The notes under the pieces are model-generated. The model had not been told where the DNA came from, did not search any database, and saw nothing but the letters and a program-made list of their open reading frames with translations. Both the position numbers and the translations under genes were made by a program. From Dipylidium caninum (taxonomy: Eukaryota; Platyhelminthes; Cestoda; Cyclophyllidea; Dipylidiidae), in NCBI GenBank assembly GCA_017562135.1, contig QEYB01001685.1, positions 1,024,697 to 1,088,696 of the forward strand: 64,000 nucleotides of DNA, read 5' to 3'. Below are positions 33,001-39,629 of the stretch, piece after piece (position 1 is the stretch's first letter; every line of letters starts with the position of its first letter).

Positions 33001-33410
33001 TTTGGGCCATTGAATTGGTGTATCTCGGTGGTCTCGTCAGAGCATATGTGATATTCTCAACCCGACAGTCGATTTAGCAGGACCAGATGTTTTACTTCTC
33101 CCAAGCCAAGAAAGGAGTACTCAAGTGGGAATGTAAATAGGCGTGGCGCCTAGTGTCCTGCCGCTTAAACTTTATCCCGTTCTTGTGTTGATCGGAGGTT
33201 ATGTCCTTCCCTTGGCAGACCGCAGGTTTCATGCTGCTGCGTTCGAGAGGCTCGCCTTTGAGTGGAATTGCATTTGACCAAGATTTGCTAATCTCTGATG
33301 CGGAGGATGCAACAACTGCTGTGTCCAGTACCACACATTCAGTCGACTATAAGCATCCACTGGAGTGGACAGTCCACGATTACAATGGCGGTAGCAGCAT
33401 CAACAAGTGA
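17820..33410 (+). CDS. Calsyntenin (cadherin-like / laminin-G-like type I membrane protein)
   Basis: Fourteen exons join with fully compatible phases to 3165 nt (1054 residues plus stop); human calsyntenin-1 is about 980. The order is: signal peptide (1-20); two degenerate cadherin repeats (about 25-235), ending in SLSCHDPP...SYCSPRWSG, which matches the calsyntenin YDCGKK...PTCxPxWQG block; a linker with RLQDCPEEP (family RLETCDEP) and HKCG...IMP (family LCGA...LLP); a laminin-G/LNS domain (about 365-525) with IVGAVW and GQIADMSLFYGA (family VGACW and GxLAxLTxRxG); the C-terminal ectodomain with SSYGIVGKAS (family YGVDS) and RCVSIQC (family RFRIKCS); a transmembrane helix (about 862-882); and an acidic tail ending LEWTVHDY (family LEWDDSTLSY). 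In other animals calsyntenins act at synapses and carry cargo on kinesin-1. The family assignment is firm. Confidence 0.93.
18074..18273 (+). CDS. Calsyntenin exon 2: cadherin repeat 1
   Basis: It follows a 73-nt intron (TTTTCAG acceptor) and starts in phase 1, reading D-ITVCGFLVD (family GEICGFKIHG). It ends in phase 0 at ATATAT|GTTAGT. Confidence 0.85.
18468..18651 (+). CDS. Calsyntenin exon 3: junction and start of cadherin repeat 2
   Basis: Acceptor ATATTAG, phase 0. WTRPVFHIN takes the place of the NEYAPVF linker that ends cadherin repeat 1 in relatives; the acidic calcium ligands are replaced. The exon carries several N-glycosylation sites (NFS, NSS, NAT). It ends in phase 1 at ACTG|GTAAAT. 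Confidence 0.88.
19168..19314 (+). CDS. Calsyntenin exon 4: end of cadherin repeat 2
   Basis: Acceptor CTTTATAG, phase 1 start (codon GGA completed), phase 1 end at TCTG|GTAAGT. It encodes VNTIRVKSLSCHD and VIISYCSPRWSG, which match the family pattern KLTVTAYDCG...VxIxPTCxPxWQG. The paired cysteines are conserved. Confidence 0.9.
20251..20490 (+). CDS. Calsyntenin exon 5: linker between cadherin and laminin-G regions
   Basis: I chose the acceptor CTTTCCACAACTCTTAG (20234-20250) because it has a pyrimidine tract, the right phase (1) and continues WSG-ISPILEH. An AG at 20219-20220 is also phase-compatible and would add 10 residues. RLQDCPEEP matches family RLETCDEP, and the exon ends KCG at a TGCG|GTAAAT donor, which fits LCGA. 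Confidence 0.85.
21992..22237 (+). CDS. Calsyntenin exon 6: start of laminin-G/LNS domain
   Basis: Acceptor CTGGTAG, phase 1. It reads G-LRTTQTTLIKIMPEE and then AFQVSFLLWIRQP, the first beta strand of the LG fold (family FTLSFWMKHG). It ends in phase 1 at TTTG|GTGAGT. Confidence 0.88.
22635..22810 (+). CDS. Calsyntenin exon 7: central laminin-G domain
   Basis: Acceptor ACTTGTAG, phase 1 start, phase 0 end at CATGAT|GTAAGT. It encodes LSTLMFFKRG and HLVEGEWVLMTVIYQSDGK, matching the family pattern QVCDEEWHHYVLNV. No full-length ATG-to-stop frame covers this exon; it emerges only from splice-phase matching with both neighbours. Confidence 0.85.
23112..23273 (+). CDS. Calsyntenin exon 8: C-terminal half of laminin-G domain
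   Basis: Acceptor TTGTTTACAG, phase 0. VKLFLGRNEL corresponds to family VTLYVDG, and GIVGIVGAVW to VVGACW. It ends in phase 0 at TTTCCG|GTACCT. Confidence 0.9.
23604..23875 (+). CDS. Calsyntenin exon 9: end of laminin-G domain and following beta-rich segment
   Basis: Acceptor TTATTAG, phase 0. GQIADMSLFYGAI and ECLLDCKPHL match the family blocks GSLASLTIRPGK and SCLQACKEGL, including the CxxxC pair. It ends in phase 2 at ATTCA|GTGAGT. Confidence 0.92.
24520..24910 (+). repeat. Diverged dispersed repeat, copy A
   Basis: It shares ordered blocks with 25785-26090 (AATGCGCAAATC, AGTATCTAGAC, GGCGAGT, CACCACTCAGTTAGG, CAACTCACTTC, GACACTGG). Substitutions and indels are heavy, so it is old. Confidence 0.55.
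25785..26090 (+). repeat. Diverged dispersed repeat, copy B
   Basis: Same block order as 24520-24910. Its first part (TTTCATAGTTTCC...GTGGACATA and GAGACACCCTCACCCAG) also recurs at about 46090-46200. Confidence 0.55.
26826..27133 (+). CDS. Calsyntenin exon 10: C-terminal ectodomain, part 1
   Basis: Acceptor TACTTCAG after a 2.95-kb intron; one base completes CAG, giving SYIQ-CKGSNTTSPLPEVNI (family STIKCFNEATCISVPPVD). It continues to ELEHLDVN and ends in phase 1 at AATG|GTGAGG. Confidence 0.9.
27134..29071 (+). other. Calsyntenin intron 10
   Basis: It runs from GTGAGG to CACCAG over 1.9 kb. One 86-codon open frame (27922-28182) is Ser/Arg-rich without family resemblance, and its flanks lack phase-matching splice sites. 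I treat it as non-coding. Confidence 0.5.
29072..29391 (+). CDS. Calsyntenin exon 11: C-terminal ectodomain, part 2
   Basis: Acceptor CTTTCACCAG, phase 1. RSSYGIVGKASTDVYNDLLR aligns with the family's TxxYGVDSxxxYExLLxxxRYR, and LTRCVSIQCTA with FRxxCSELN. It ends in phase 0 at ACGCAG|GTAACA. Confidence 0.92.
29638..29729 (+). other. Two G-quadruplex-like tracts on the sense strand of intron 11
   Basis: A run of nine G, then five G, GG and five G (29638-29661) is followed 50 nt later by GGGAGGGAGGGAAGAAGGG (29711-29729). The second matches the G3N1-7 quadruplex rule exactly. Both lie on the transcribed RNA between exons 11 and 12. Confidence 0.5.
30396..30524 (+). CDS. Calsyntenin exon 12: juxtamembrane ectodomain
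   Basis: A 129-nt exon, phase 0 at both ends (TCTCTTCCAG acceptor, ACAAAG|GTTAGT donor). It encodes 43 acidic and aromatic residues (FRIVDGKAVDT, VFFDDFHPVAYPLHG). The family is poorly conserved here, so this rests on splice signals, phase and lack of stops. Confidence 0.75.
31109..31516 (+). CDS. Calsyntenin exon 13: transmembrane helix and acidic cytoplasmic tail
   Basis: Acceptor GATTGTAG, phase 0. It encodes SYWVGVIILAVGLIVVLAGL (transmembrane), the RRRRYR stop-transfer, an acidic run (EQDEDDDEVED) and ETEEDIWVPV, which stands where vertebrates have the first kinesin-light-chain motif. The frame stays open to a TGA at 31529, but GAGAGT|GTAAGT at 31516 is a near-perfect donor in phase 0 and leads to the exon at 33219. 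Reading through to 31531 is a possible short isoform. Confidence 0.85.
31517..33218 (+). other. Calsyntenin intron 13
   Basis: GTAAGT to TTGGCAG, 1.7 kb. If exon 13 is read through, its first 15 nt are coding and the rest is 3'UTR. I saw no other coding segment or repeat. Confidence 0.5.
33219..33410 (+). CDS. Calsyntenin exon 14: C-terminal tail
   Basis: Acceptor TCCTTCCCTTGGCAG, phase 0. It encodes 63 residues, with LLISDAEDATTAV and then YKHPLEWTVHDYNGG near the stop (TGA 33408-33410). The position and LEW core match the last kinesin-binding W-acidic motif of vertebrate calsyntenins (LEWDDSTLSY). Confidence 0.75.
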   Translation, partial: TAGFMLLRSRGSPLSGIAFDQDLLISDAEDATTAVSSTTHSVDYKHPLEWTVHDYNGGSSINK

Positions 33411-33900
33411 AGCTGTCACCCTCAATGTTCTATTTATTCCTGAAGTAATATTCTGCTGAACTCACTTCCGTATTTCATGCATTTTTTCTGTCGTTACAGT
33501 GCTGTCAACCTTGTCGTAACTGTTGTGCTTCATCCTGTGCTATCCCATTTTAGCACGAACACTGCATAATATTTGTTAGTCGAGTCTTATTACATTCGCC
33601 CCATGTGTAAAAAAGGATATTTTCTCCAACACTACGAAAATGTTGGTCGAGTCAATTGCGAGAGCTTAATGTTGACAAAACAATGTGACCTTCCCATTCA
33701 GATTTGCCCTTTTTACTTAGAATGACGATATTATAAAGTGAAGAGGGTTTGTCAAAACCTCACACTTTCATGAGTGTGATGGAAGTGAGTGGAAGAAAAA
33801 CTGGACGCCCGGGTGATTGCAGGGAAGAAGGTGTCCTTGAAGACCATTACTACTGCTTTAATTGACACTAAGACGTGGCAAAGAAGGCAAAAATGTGGGC

Positions 33901-33906
33901 AATAAA
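33901..33906 (+). promoter_or_regulatory. Candidate polyadenylation signal of the calsyntenin gene
   Basis: AATAAA lies 491 nt after the stop and is followed by a GT-rich stretch (ATGTGTTTTATG). Its position favours exon 14 as the true last exon. Confidence 0.4.
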
Positions 33907-33910
33907 TGTG

Positions 33911-35878
33911 TTTTATGAGGGAGGAGCATGCGAACGACACAATTTCTCCCGCATACTCGCATGTGTATTTATGTGTGCTCTTTTTAAATTTGCGCAGAAT
34001 TAGGCATTTATGTACTCCATGCTAAGGAAGGTGAAATAAGTTAATTGATAGAGTGAATGGTGCTATGACTGGCATCTTTGAAACGTGGTATTAAAGTGAC
34101 TTTCAGTGTAACTGATGGCAGTAAAGTGTGGAGTGATTCTTGGCTCGTTCTAATGCCCAGGCAAAGAATTTGACAACCTTACTGAACCTTATGCTACTGC
34201 AATCTCACTCACTTCGTGATAACTTGGTCTAAATTTGTGATTAAAAGGTAATAGTTTGCAGTAGACCCCAAATATATTCTTCCATCCCATTACGGAGATG
34301 GCGTCTTCTACCTCGCCCCACCCCCTACCCACAATGGAAGCATACGGGCAGAGCCAGCATATTTTTGATGCAGTAAAGAGTTCAACGCGAGTTCAAACAC
34401 GCCGCTCTCCCATTATCCATGGTCCTGCGGCCGGCTGGGTGGGAAGCAGGGGATAAGAGGTAGGCCCGAGGGCGTTATTACTTGGGATTGTTGTTGTGGT
34501 CTACTGAAATACCAAATTACAAATCCCTCGCGGCTATGACAAACGATGTGAATTCCTCTGATGTGTGGGCGATACTATCGTCTGCGTGAATGCCTAAATT
34601 ATCTCACGGTGTTAATCTAGCCAGACAACCCCAAATTGGGCAGACATCTCCTCCATCGGCGAGAGTATGTCACTTGGCAAAAAAGGCCTGAGCAATTACA
34701 TTCGTCTGTGTATTTCGGGGTTGAGCGAAATTAAAGGTGACACTTTAATACTGGGGAATTTATGGCAATGTTGCGTGATCTAATTACGTGACCGGTGATA
34801 AAACAACACGCCTCAGCGATATGGCACGTAGAGAATATGGTGTAATATTTGCAAGAACCGCTTAACCTCATCGGAAATTAGGACTTGTTAGAAATATTTA
34901 TCTATAAACAATAGATGACCACTCAAAGGCCCTTGGAGAATGAGTGAGTTGATACGTTGACGATGACTTCAACTCCTTCGAGAAAAACATGACAAGTTCT
35001 CAAGCGCAACTACATTCCTCTGTCCATTTGTGCGTCCATAATGCCTTAAAATTGAGCGATTTACTCTTCTATTTGCTGTAAAATTCAATGGGAGTATGTG
35101 GGGCGAGTAGGAGCTCAGATGCTCATTAGCCTCTCTCGAGGTGGTTCGGACTCCATGAGATGCGAGGCAATCTTTCATTGGCATGTGGGCTTCGAAGGCC
35201 ACGCATACCTGCCTCACAAGTGCATAACACGTGGCTGATTTCAGCACCCACTATATCTGTTTGGCTATCTGATAGAATTTAGGTAAGTGGCAAGGCAGAG
35301 TTTATCCGTCCCCTTAGAGCTGCTGGTATGCTCTGTGGGGGTGGACCTGTGAGGTAGGCGGGGTCATCAAGCCCGGGCTGATAGGCGGTCTAGGCGTTCA
35401 AGTCCGAGTGAGCCGAAATATTGGCTTATTCATTAACATGGTCCAAAGGGGTACTTCTACCAAGTTCTGCAAGTTCCAACTTTTACTGCTATTTCATGTT
35501 TTCGTATATTGCGTCCCGCGTCGCAAATTTCCTACTTATATTATAAAAGTAACATACAACCATTTGTCTATTTCATTGTATTTTAGAGAATTAGCTACAA
35601 ACTGGAGAGATAGAAGAATAGAATGGCTGCCAGCCTTACATTAGCAAGATAAGAGAAAGACATTAACCTTATTAAATAGGCAAATTGTGATTCTTCAAAA
35701 TGCGACCGTTAAGGATGAAGAAAATACTTAAGCGCCAACCTTGCTATCAGCGTTAGCAACCGCGTCGTCAAGGCTGATGAATTCATATTAAGTTTACACC
35801 AATGGCGTTAAAGCTTGTGTAGGCAACTCTTCATGCCACGTGCTCATTCGCACAACTACAGTGGAGGTATTGGTTTGC
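33911..35878. other. Intergenic DNA between calsyntenin and the GTPase gene
   Basis: About 2 kb with no supported gene. A C-rich tract at 34312-34329 (CCCC, CCCCC, CCC) and scattered short frames are the only structure I noticed. Confidence 0.5.
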
Positions 35879-35880
35879 AG
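35879..35880 (+). promoter_or_regulatory. 3' splice acceptor 4 nt upstream of the GTPase ATG
   Basis: TATTGGTTTGCAG ends at 35880 and the start codon is at 35885 (CACAATGG context). The very short leader suggests a 5'UTR intron or spliced-leader addition. Confidence 0.45.
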
Positions 35881-35884
35881 CACA

Positions 35885-36092
35885 ATGGAAACACCTGAGT
35901 CGGAGAACAAGCACATTCTAACTATCAAATGCGTTGTGGTGGGCGACGAGCGCGTCGGCAAGTCGTGTTTTATCTCACGGCTCTCGGGACACCCCTTTCG
36001 CAGCGAGTATCACCAGACTATGGTCAATTTGGTCCCTGTAAAAACGAAGCGAAATGGAATTTTGATGCTGGTCGACTGCTGGGACACTCCGG
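35885..36092 (+). CDS. GTPase exon 1: P-loop and switch I
   Basis: METPESENKHILTIKCVVVG leads into the P-loop GDERVGKS. The effector-loop threonine (T45) is kept, but the surrounding Rho switch I sequence is not. It ends in DTPG at CCGG|GTAGGG, phase 1. Confidence 0.88.
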
Positions 36093-39049
36093 GTAGGGGT
36101 GTTTGTCTTATTAAACTTCATAATCTCCTCACTTAAAATGTGTCTCGGACATAAGTAGAAGTCCCTGAGCGTTTCTTCTGGTCATCATACAGTTCATATG
36201 TTTATGGCCTTAGAAAGCCTCTCCTCTGTTACATGACTTGGTGTTAATCAACAGGCGAGCCGAGCTCCAGCTACTCTTCTCATTTGTTCCACAAGTTCTT
36301 AGAGAAGTGGCGCAAATGCATAAAATTCCTTTTTATATCGCAAGCTGGAGGCCGACTCTCTCTGTTTCAACTTTCACCAGGTTGTTTACCACAAAAACCA
36401 CCCTTTAAAATGTGGATAAGTAATTAAATCACATGACATCTTGGAGCCCCACTGACAACCATTTTTCTCTCTTCAACTTCGGTATTTCACTAAAATTTCC
36501 TTCTCGACCTCCAAAGTATGAAAAAGGGGCCACAGACTACTAAAATGCTACTATTTCAACGCTTACTTTGGCTTGCATAATCCTGTGATCCTGAATTTGC
36601 ACTCACCGTAACCGTAGATTACTGAAATTGTTAGAACACGCTCTGATAACCAGAGAAGGCAAATGACTTCTTAAACCCGCTGAAAAGGACATTAAAATAG
36701 ACTCCTTCTACGAATTGGGTCATGAATACGTCTATCTCCATACGACTGTGTACAAATGTACCAGAGAAGCCTGGATTTTCTTGTATCGGGCTTGTCTAAC
36801 CACCATATGAACTGTTTTTCACACCCCAAGACACAGATTTAGCTGGAAAATAAAAGTTTGGTGTAGGAAAACGAAGTGTATAGCCTCAAAAGGAGGACTA
36901 AAAACGTTACCTTTTCCTCTTCTCTCCGCTTTAGCGCGCGAACAGGTAAGTTGCAGTTCCCAATAAAAGGTCTCACGCCCCTTTACGGTAAGATGATGGT
37001 GTTTACGAAAAGTAGTCTCATCACCTCACATGAACCTACACTCGCTTGATAATTTATACTTGTGCACAGATAATTGACTTTACGCCATCGGCATTAATCG
37101 CATGCCTGCCGAATACGTCACTTGTCAGGTCCAAAAATCTTCATTTGGTTGAAAGAGGTTACCCAGGTGAAAGGGACCCGTAAGCGTGGAAATAGTAAAA
37201 GAAACTGTTGGAGTTACTGTGTTGGGTGGATTGTGCCTCATATCATCTTCACTTCCCCCGTCTTTCTGTCAAACTACGGCAAAAACTGGGCAAAGTGGCA
37301 TGAATATTTTCATTTCGGGAGTCACCCTTTCCTTTGTCCCCAGTAATTGCGAAAGTCAGAGCAAATAAATGAAGGACACACAGACCTGATTTGCGGAATC
37401 AAAAAAATTTAAGAGCATGAAATGGGCTTATTCGGCTTCACTGGGACAATTTGAGAAGGTGGGGAGGAATTCGGAGTTGGTAGAAATTTCCACTCACCCG
37501 CAAGTCTCGACTTATCACCGCGCTTAACCGGAGATATGAGGGCTTCGATGAGTCAGAAATAGAATCGTGCCAGCCACCTCGTAGACATTATCTCAATGCC
37601 TCTTTTAGGTGCTCACCACCTTGATAAGATCCGGTTCTTGGCATATCAGGGCACTCACATTTTCGCTATTTGCTTCTCTCTCGCTATCCCGAGTCCTTCG
37701 AGAATGTGAGCAAAAGGTGGGTGAAGGAGGTGCGGCAACACGGGCCACCGAGCGCTGAGTTGATCCTTATCGGCCTGCAAAGTGACCTCAGGGGTGACGA
37801 AAATACAAACAAGGAGTTACGCGCAAGGGGAGTGGAAAACCCGACTCTTGATCAGGTGACTTCCGCTGTCCCTATTCATGCCCTTGAATGCGACTGCCGA
37901 CTAAATGTTACACTTCTCTCAAATTATTGTCTCAGACAATCTGACACAGCTAGTATGGCGGAGTTTCCATTGAGGACCGATAAAACTGTTTCACAAATTT
38001 TCCATATTCACTGGGGCGTCTACACCTTGTGAGCTGCAGTAAGGCTCCTCTGTCGCCTCTTTATGGCGAAGTGTGCACCATAGGGTCCAACAACACCCGA
38101 TGGCTGGTGGGTTACGGATGTGGATCTATCTTTCCAGAGGCTCTTGCCCTGATGCAGGATTTCTACGTCCTACTACTCTCCTCCTCCAAGTCTCCCCAAG
38201 TCGCATTCGCCCAAGTCGCATTCGCCCACCATTTAATCTGCTCATGAGAAGGCTTGTGGTATTCCCCTACAACGGGTAGCCTATCCTCAGGTAGTGGTGG
38301 TATTCGCTCATTTTACAGACTGTCCTAAATCCACTCGACTCGGACACATTTGCTGCAAGTAGACGTATACTTTAGCCTCTAATCGTATTTGTAAAACTAG
38401 ATGTCGTGATAAGCAGATTGTGACGTCGCTAAACGTACTTTGTCGCAGTGTGTGTACTTAAAAATTGCGTCTGCGGCGAAAGAATCTGCGTGAATCGCGT
38501 TGGTTGGCGACAGAGAGTTAACACTAGTGAGTGGTTCGAAGTGGTACTTGACACGCTTGTGCTGTGTCCGAAGATGACGTCCTCGCCATCATCACGAGTC
38601 CGCGGAAGGCACTCGGCTGGTTTCACTTCACAGCAGAGTTAGAAGCTCGCGTTGGGTAAATCACATTGTTAAGGCCCGCAAGTAGCCATATTTTAGGCAG
38701 TCACCGCCCATGTTTTTACAAATAAACTCTTGTTCGGTCACATTTTACGCATGAGACACTTGCTTCTCACATACTCATGTGTGCGGCCTTCATTGGTCCT
38801 AATGAAGACTTTTTCCTTGTCCAGTGCATTGCCCTGGCTGAGAGCATCGGTGCAATTAACTACTTCGAGTGTTCAGCCAAATCATATATGGGCTTAACAA
38901 ACATCCTCGAGGTGATAAAAGACTCTATTCGGGACCCCAACAAGATTGTTCGCCACTCCTCCCTCCCCTTCACCGAAAGCGACTCAGTCAACGACGTTGA
39001 GGAGTTTAAACAGGTCCAAAATAGCCTCCAACGGACCTCCGAGCCTTGA
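35885..39049 (+). CDS. Atypical Rho-family small GTPase, frame broken by one base in exon 2
   Basis: Exons 35885-36092, 37609-37855 and 38825-39049 join at phase 1 and phase 0. The product would be 226 residues if one missing base in exon 2 is allowed. G1 is GDERVGKS (residues 20-27). LAYQGTHIFAICFSLAIPS/SFENVSKRWVKEV matches the Rho signature (PLSY..TDVFLICFSVVSPSSFENVxxKW), and G5 is ECSAK. It departs from Rho at switch I (HQTMVNL instead of PTVFDNY), at G3 (DTPGAHH instead of DTAGQED, so no catalytic Gln61) and at G4 (LQSD instead of TQID/TKxD). There is no C-terminal CAAX box (ends QRTSEP). It is probably a Rnd/RhoBTB-like constitutively GTP-bound or non-hydrolysing form, or a decaying gene. 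Confidence 0.85.
36093..37608 (+). other. GTPase intron 1
   Basis: GTAGGG to TTTTAG, 1.5 kb. I see nothing else supported in it. Confidence 0.55.
37609..37855 (+). pseudogene. GTPase exon 2: Rho core with one-base frameshift
   Basis: Acceptor TCTTTTAG, phase 1 start. Up to about 37694 the frame reads AHHLDKIRFLAYQGTHIFAI and CFSLAIPS; without a correction it hits a stop a few codons later. From 37694 the next frame reads SFENVSKRWVKEV and continues open to CAG|GTGACT at 37855, in phase with exon 3. One extra T in AGTCC would restore the Rho PSSFENV motif exactly. It is either a sequence error or an inactivating deletion. Confidence 0.75.
37856..38824 (+). other. GTPase intron 2, with a 15-bp tandem duplication
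   Basis: GTGACT to GTCCAG. CAAGTCGCATTCGCC occurs twice in tandem at 38197-38226. The remainder shows nothing recognisable. Confidence 0.55.
38825..39049 (+). CDS. GTPase exon 3: G5 motif and C terminus
   Basis: Acceptor TCCTTGTCCAG, phase 0. CIALAESIGAINYFECSAKS carries the G5 SA(K) motif, followed by the last helix (LTNILEVIKDSI) and a 40-residue acidic and polar extension. The stop is TGA at 39047-39049. No cysteine lies near the end for prenylation. Confidence 0.88.
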   Translation, partial: CIALAESIGAINYFECSAKSYMGLTNILEVIKDSIRDPNKIVRHSSLPFTESDSVNDVEEFKQVQNSLQRTSEP

Positions 39050-39623
39050 CAAACTTTCATTCTGCCATCATACTTTCGACTGCAATACCTCGCGCACAAT
39101 CCTCACTATTCACCCACCTCATTTGGCTATGTTGTCCTTTCCAGGAAGTGTGTTTATCACCAACACTGTTTCATGATTTTATGAGATTTCTTTTCATTTT
39201 TCCTGTCGTTTTTACATTGAAACTCTTAAAGAAGGTTTTATGAGTGTATGCTAGTCTGTCAATTCGTTTCCTCGTTCTCGATTATCATAAAAATTCCACT
39301 GTTTACCAAAAGAAATGATTTAGTGTAAGAATGGCAGCAATCGTGTACAGCGAGGAAAACCTCGAAAATTCCTCATCAACATGCACCGACGATCTTCCCC
39401 GAGGCTGGTTGACAATACTCAAATTGCCAGACTCAGTTCTGAATGCCTCGTCAGTGTTTTTCGTAGCCTGTTGAGTTGCCCTGTGACTTAATTTAAACTC
39501 GTATAGGAAAAGCGGTTGAACATCGCGTTTTGTTTTCACCTGGCTTGACCAAAAAAATGAGGATGATATATAATCAAGGGGAAATTTCCCGAAATGTGTA
39601 AGAAGAATACATTTAACATTATA

Positions 39624-39629
39624 AATAAA
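39624..39629 (+). promoter_or_regulatory. Candidate polyadenylation signal of the GTPase gene
   Basis: AATAAA lies 574 nt after the stop codon in an AT-rich stretch. Confidence 0.35.

Noticed and set aside
34312..34329. C-rich tract as a quadruplex candidate
   Set aside because: Only three C-runs of three or more are present; four are needed.
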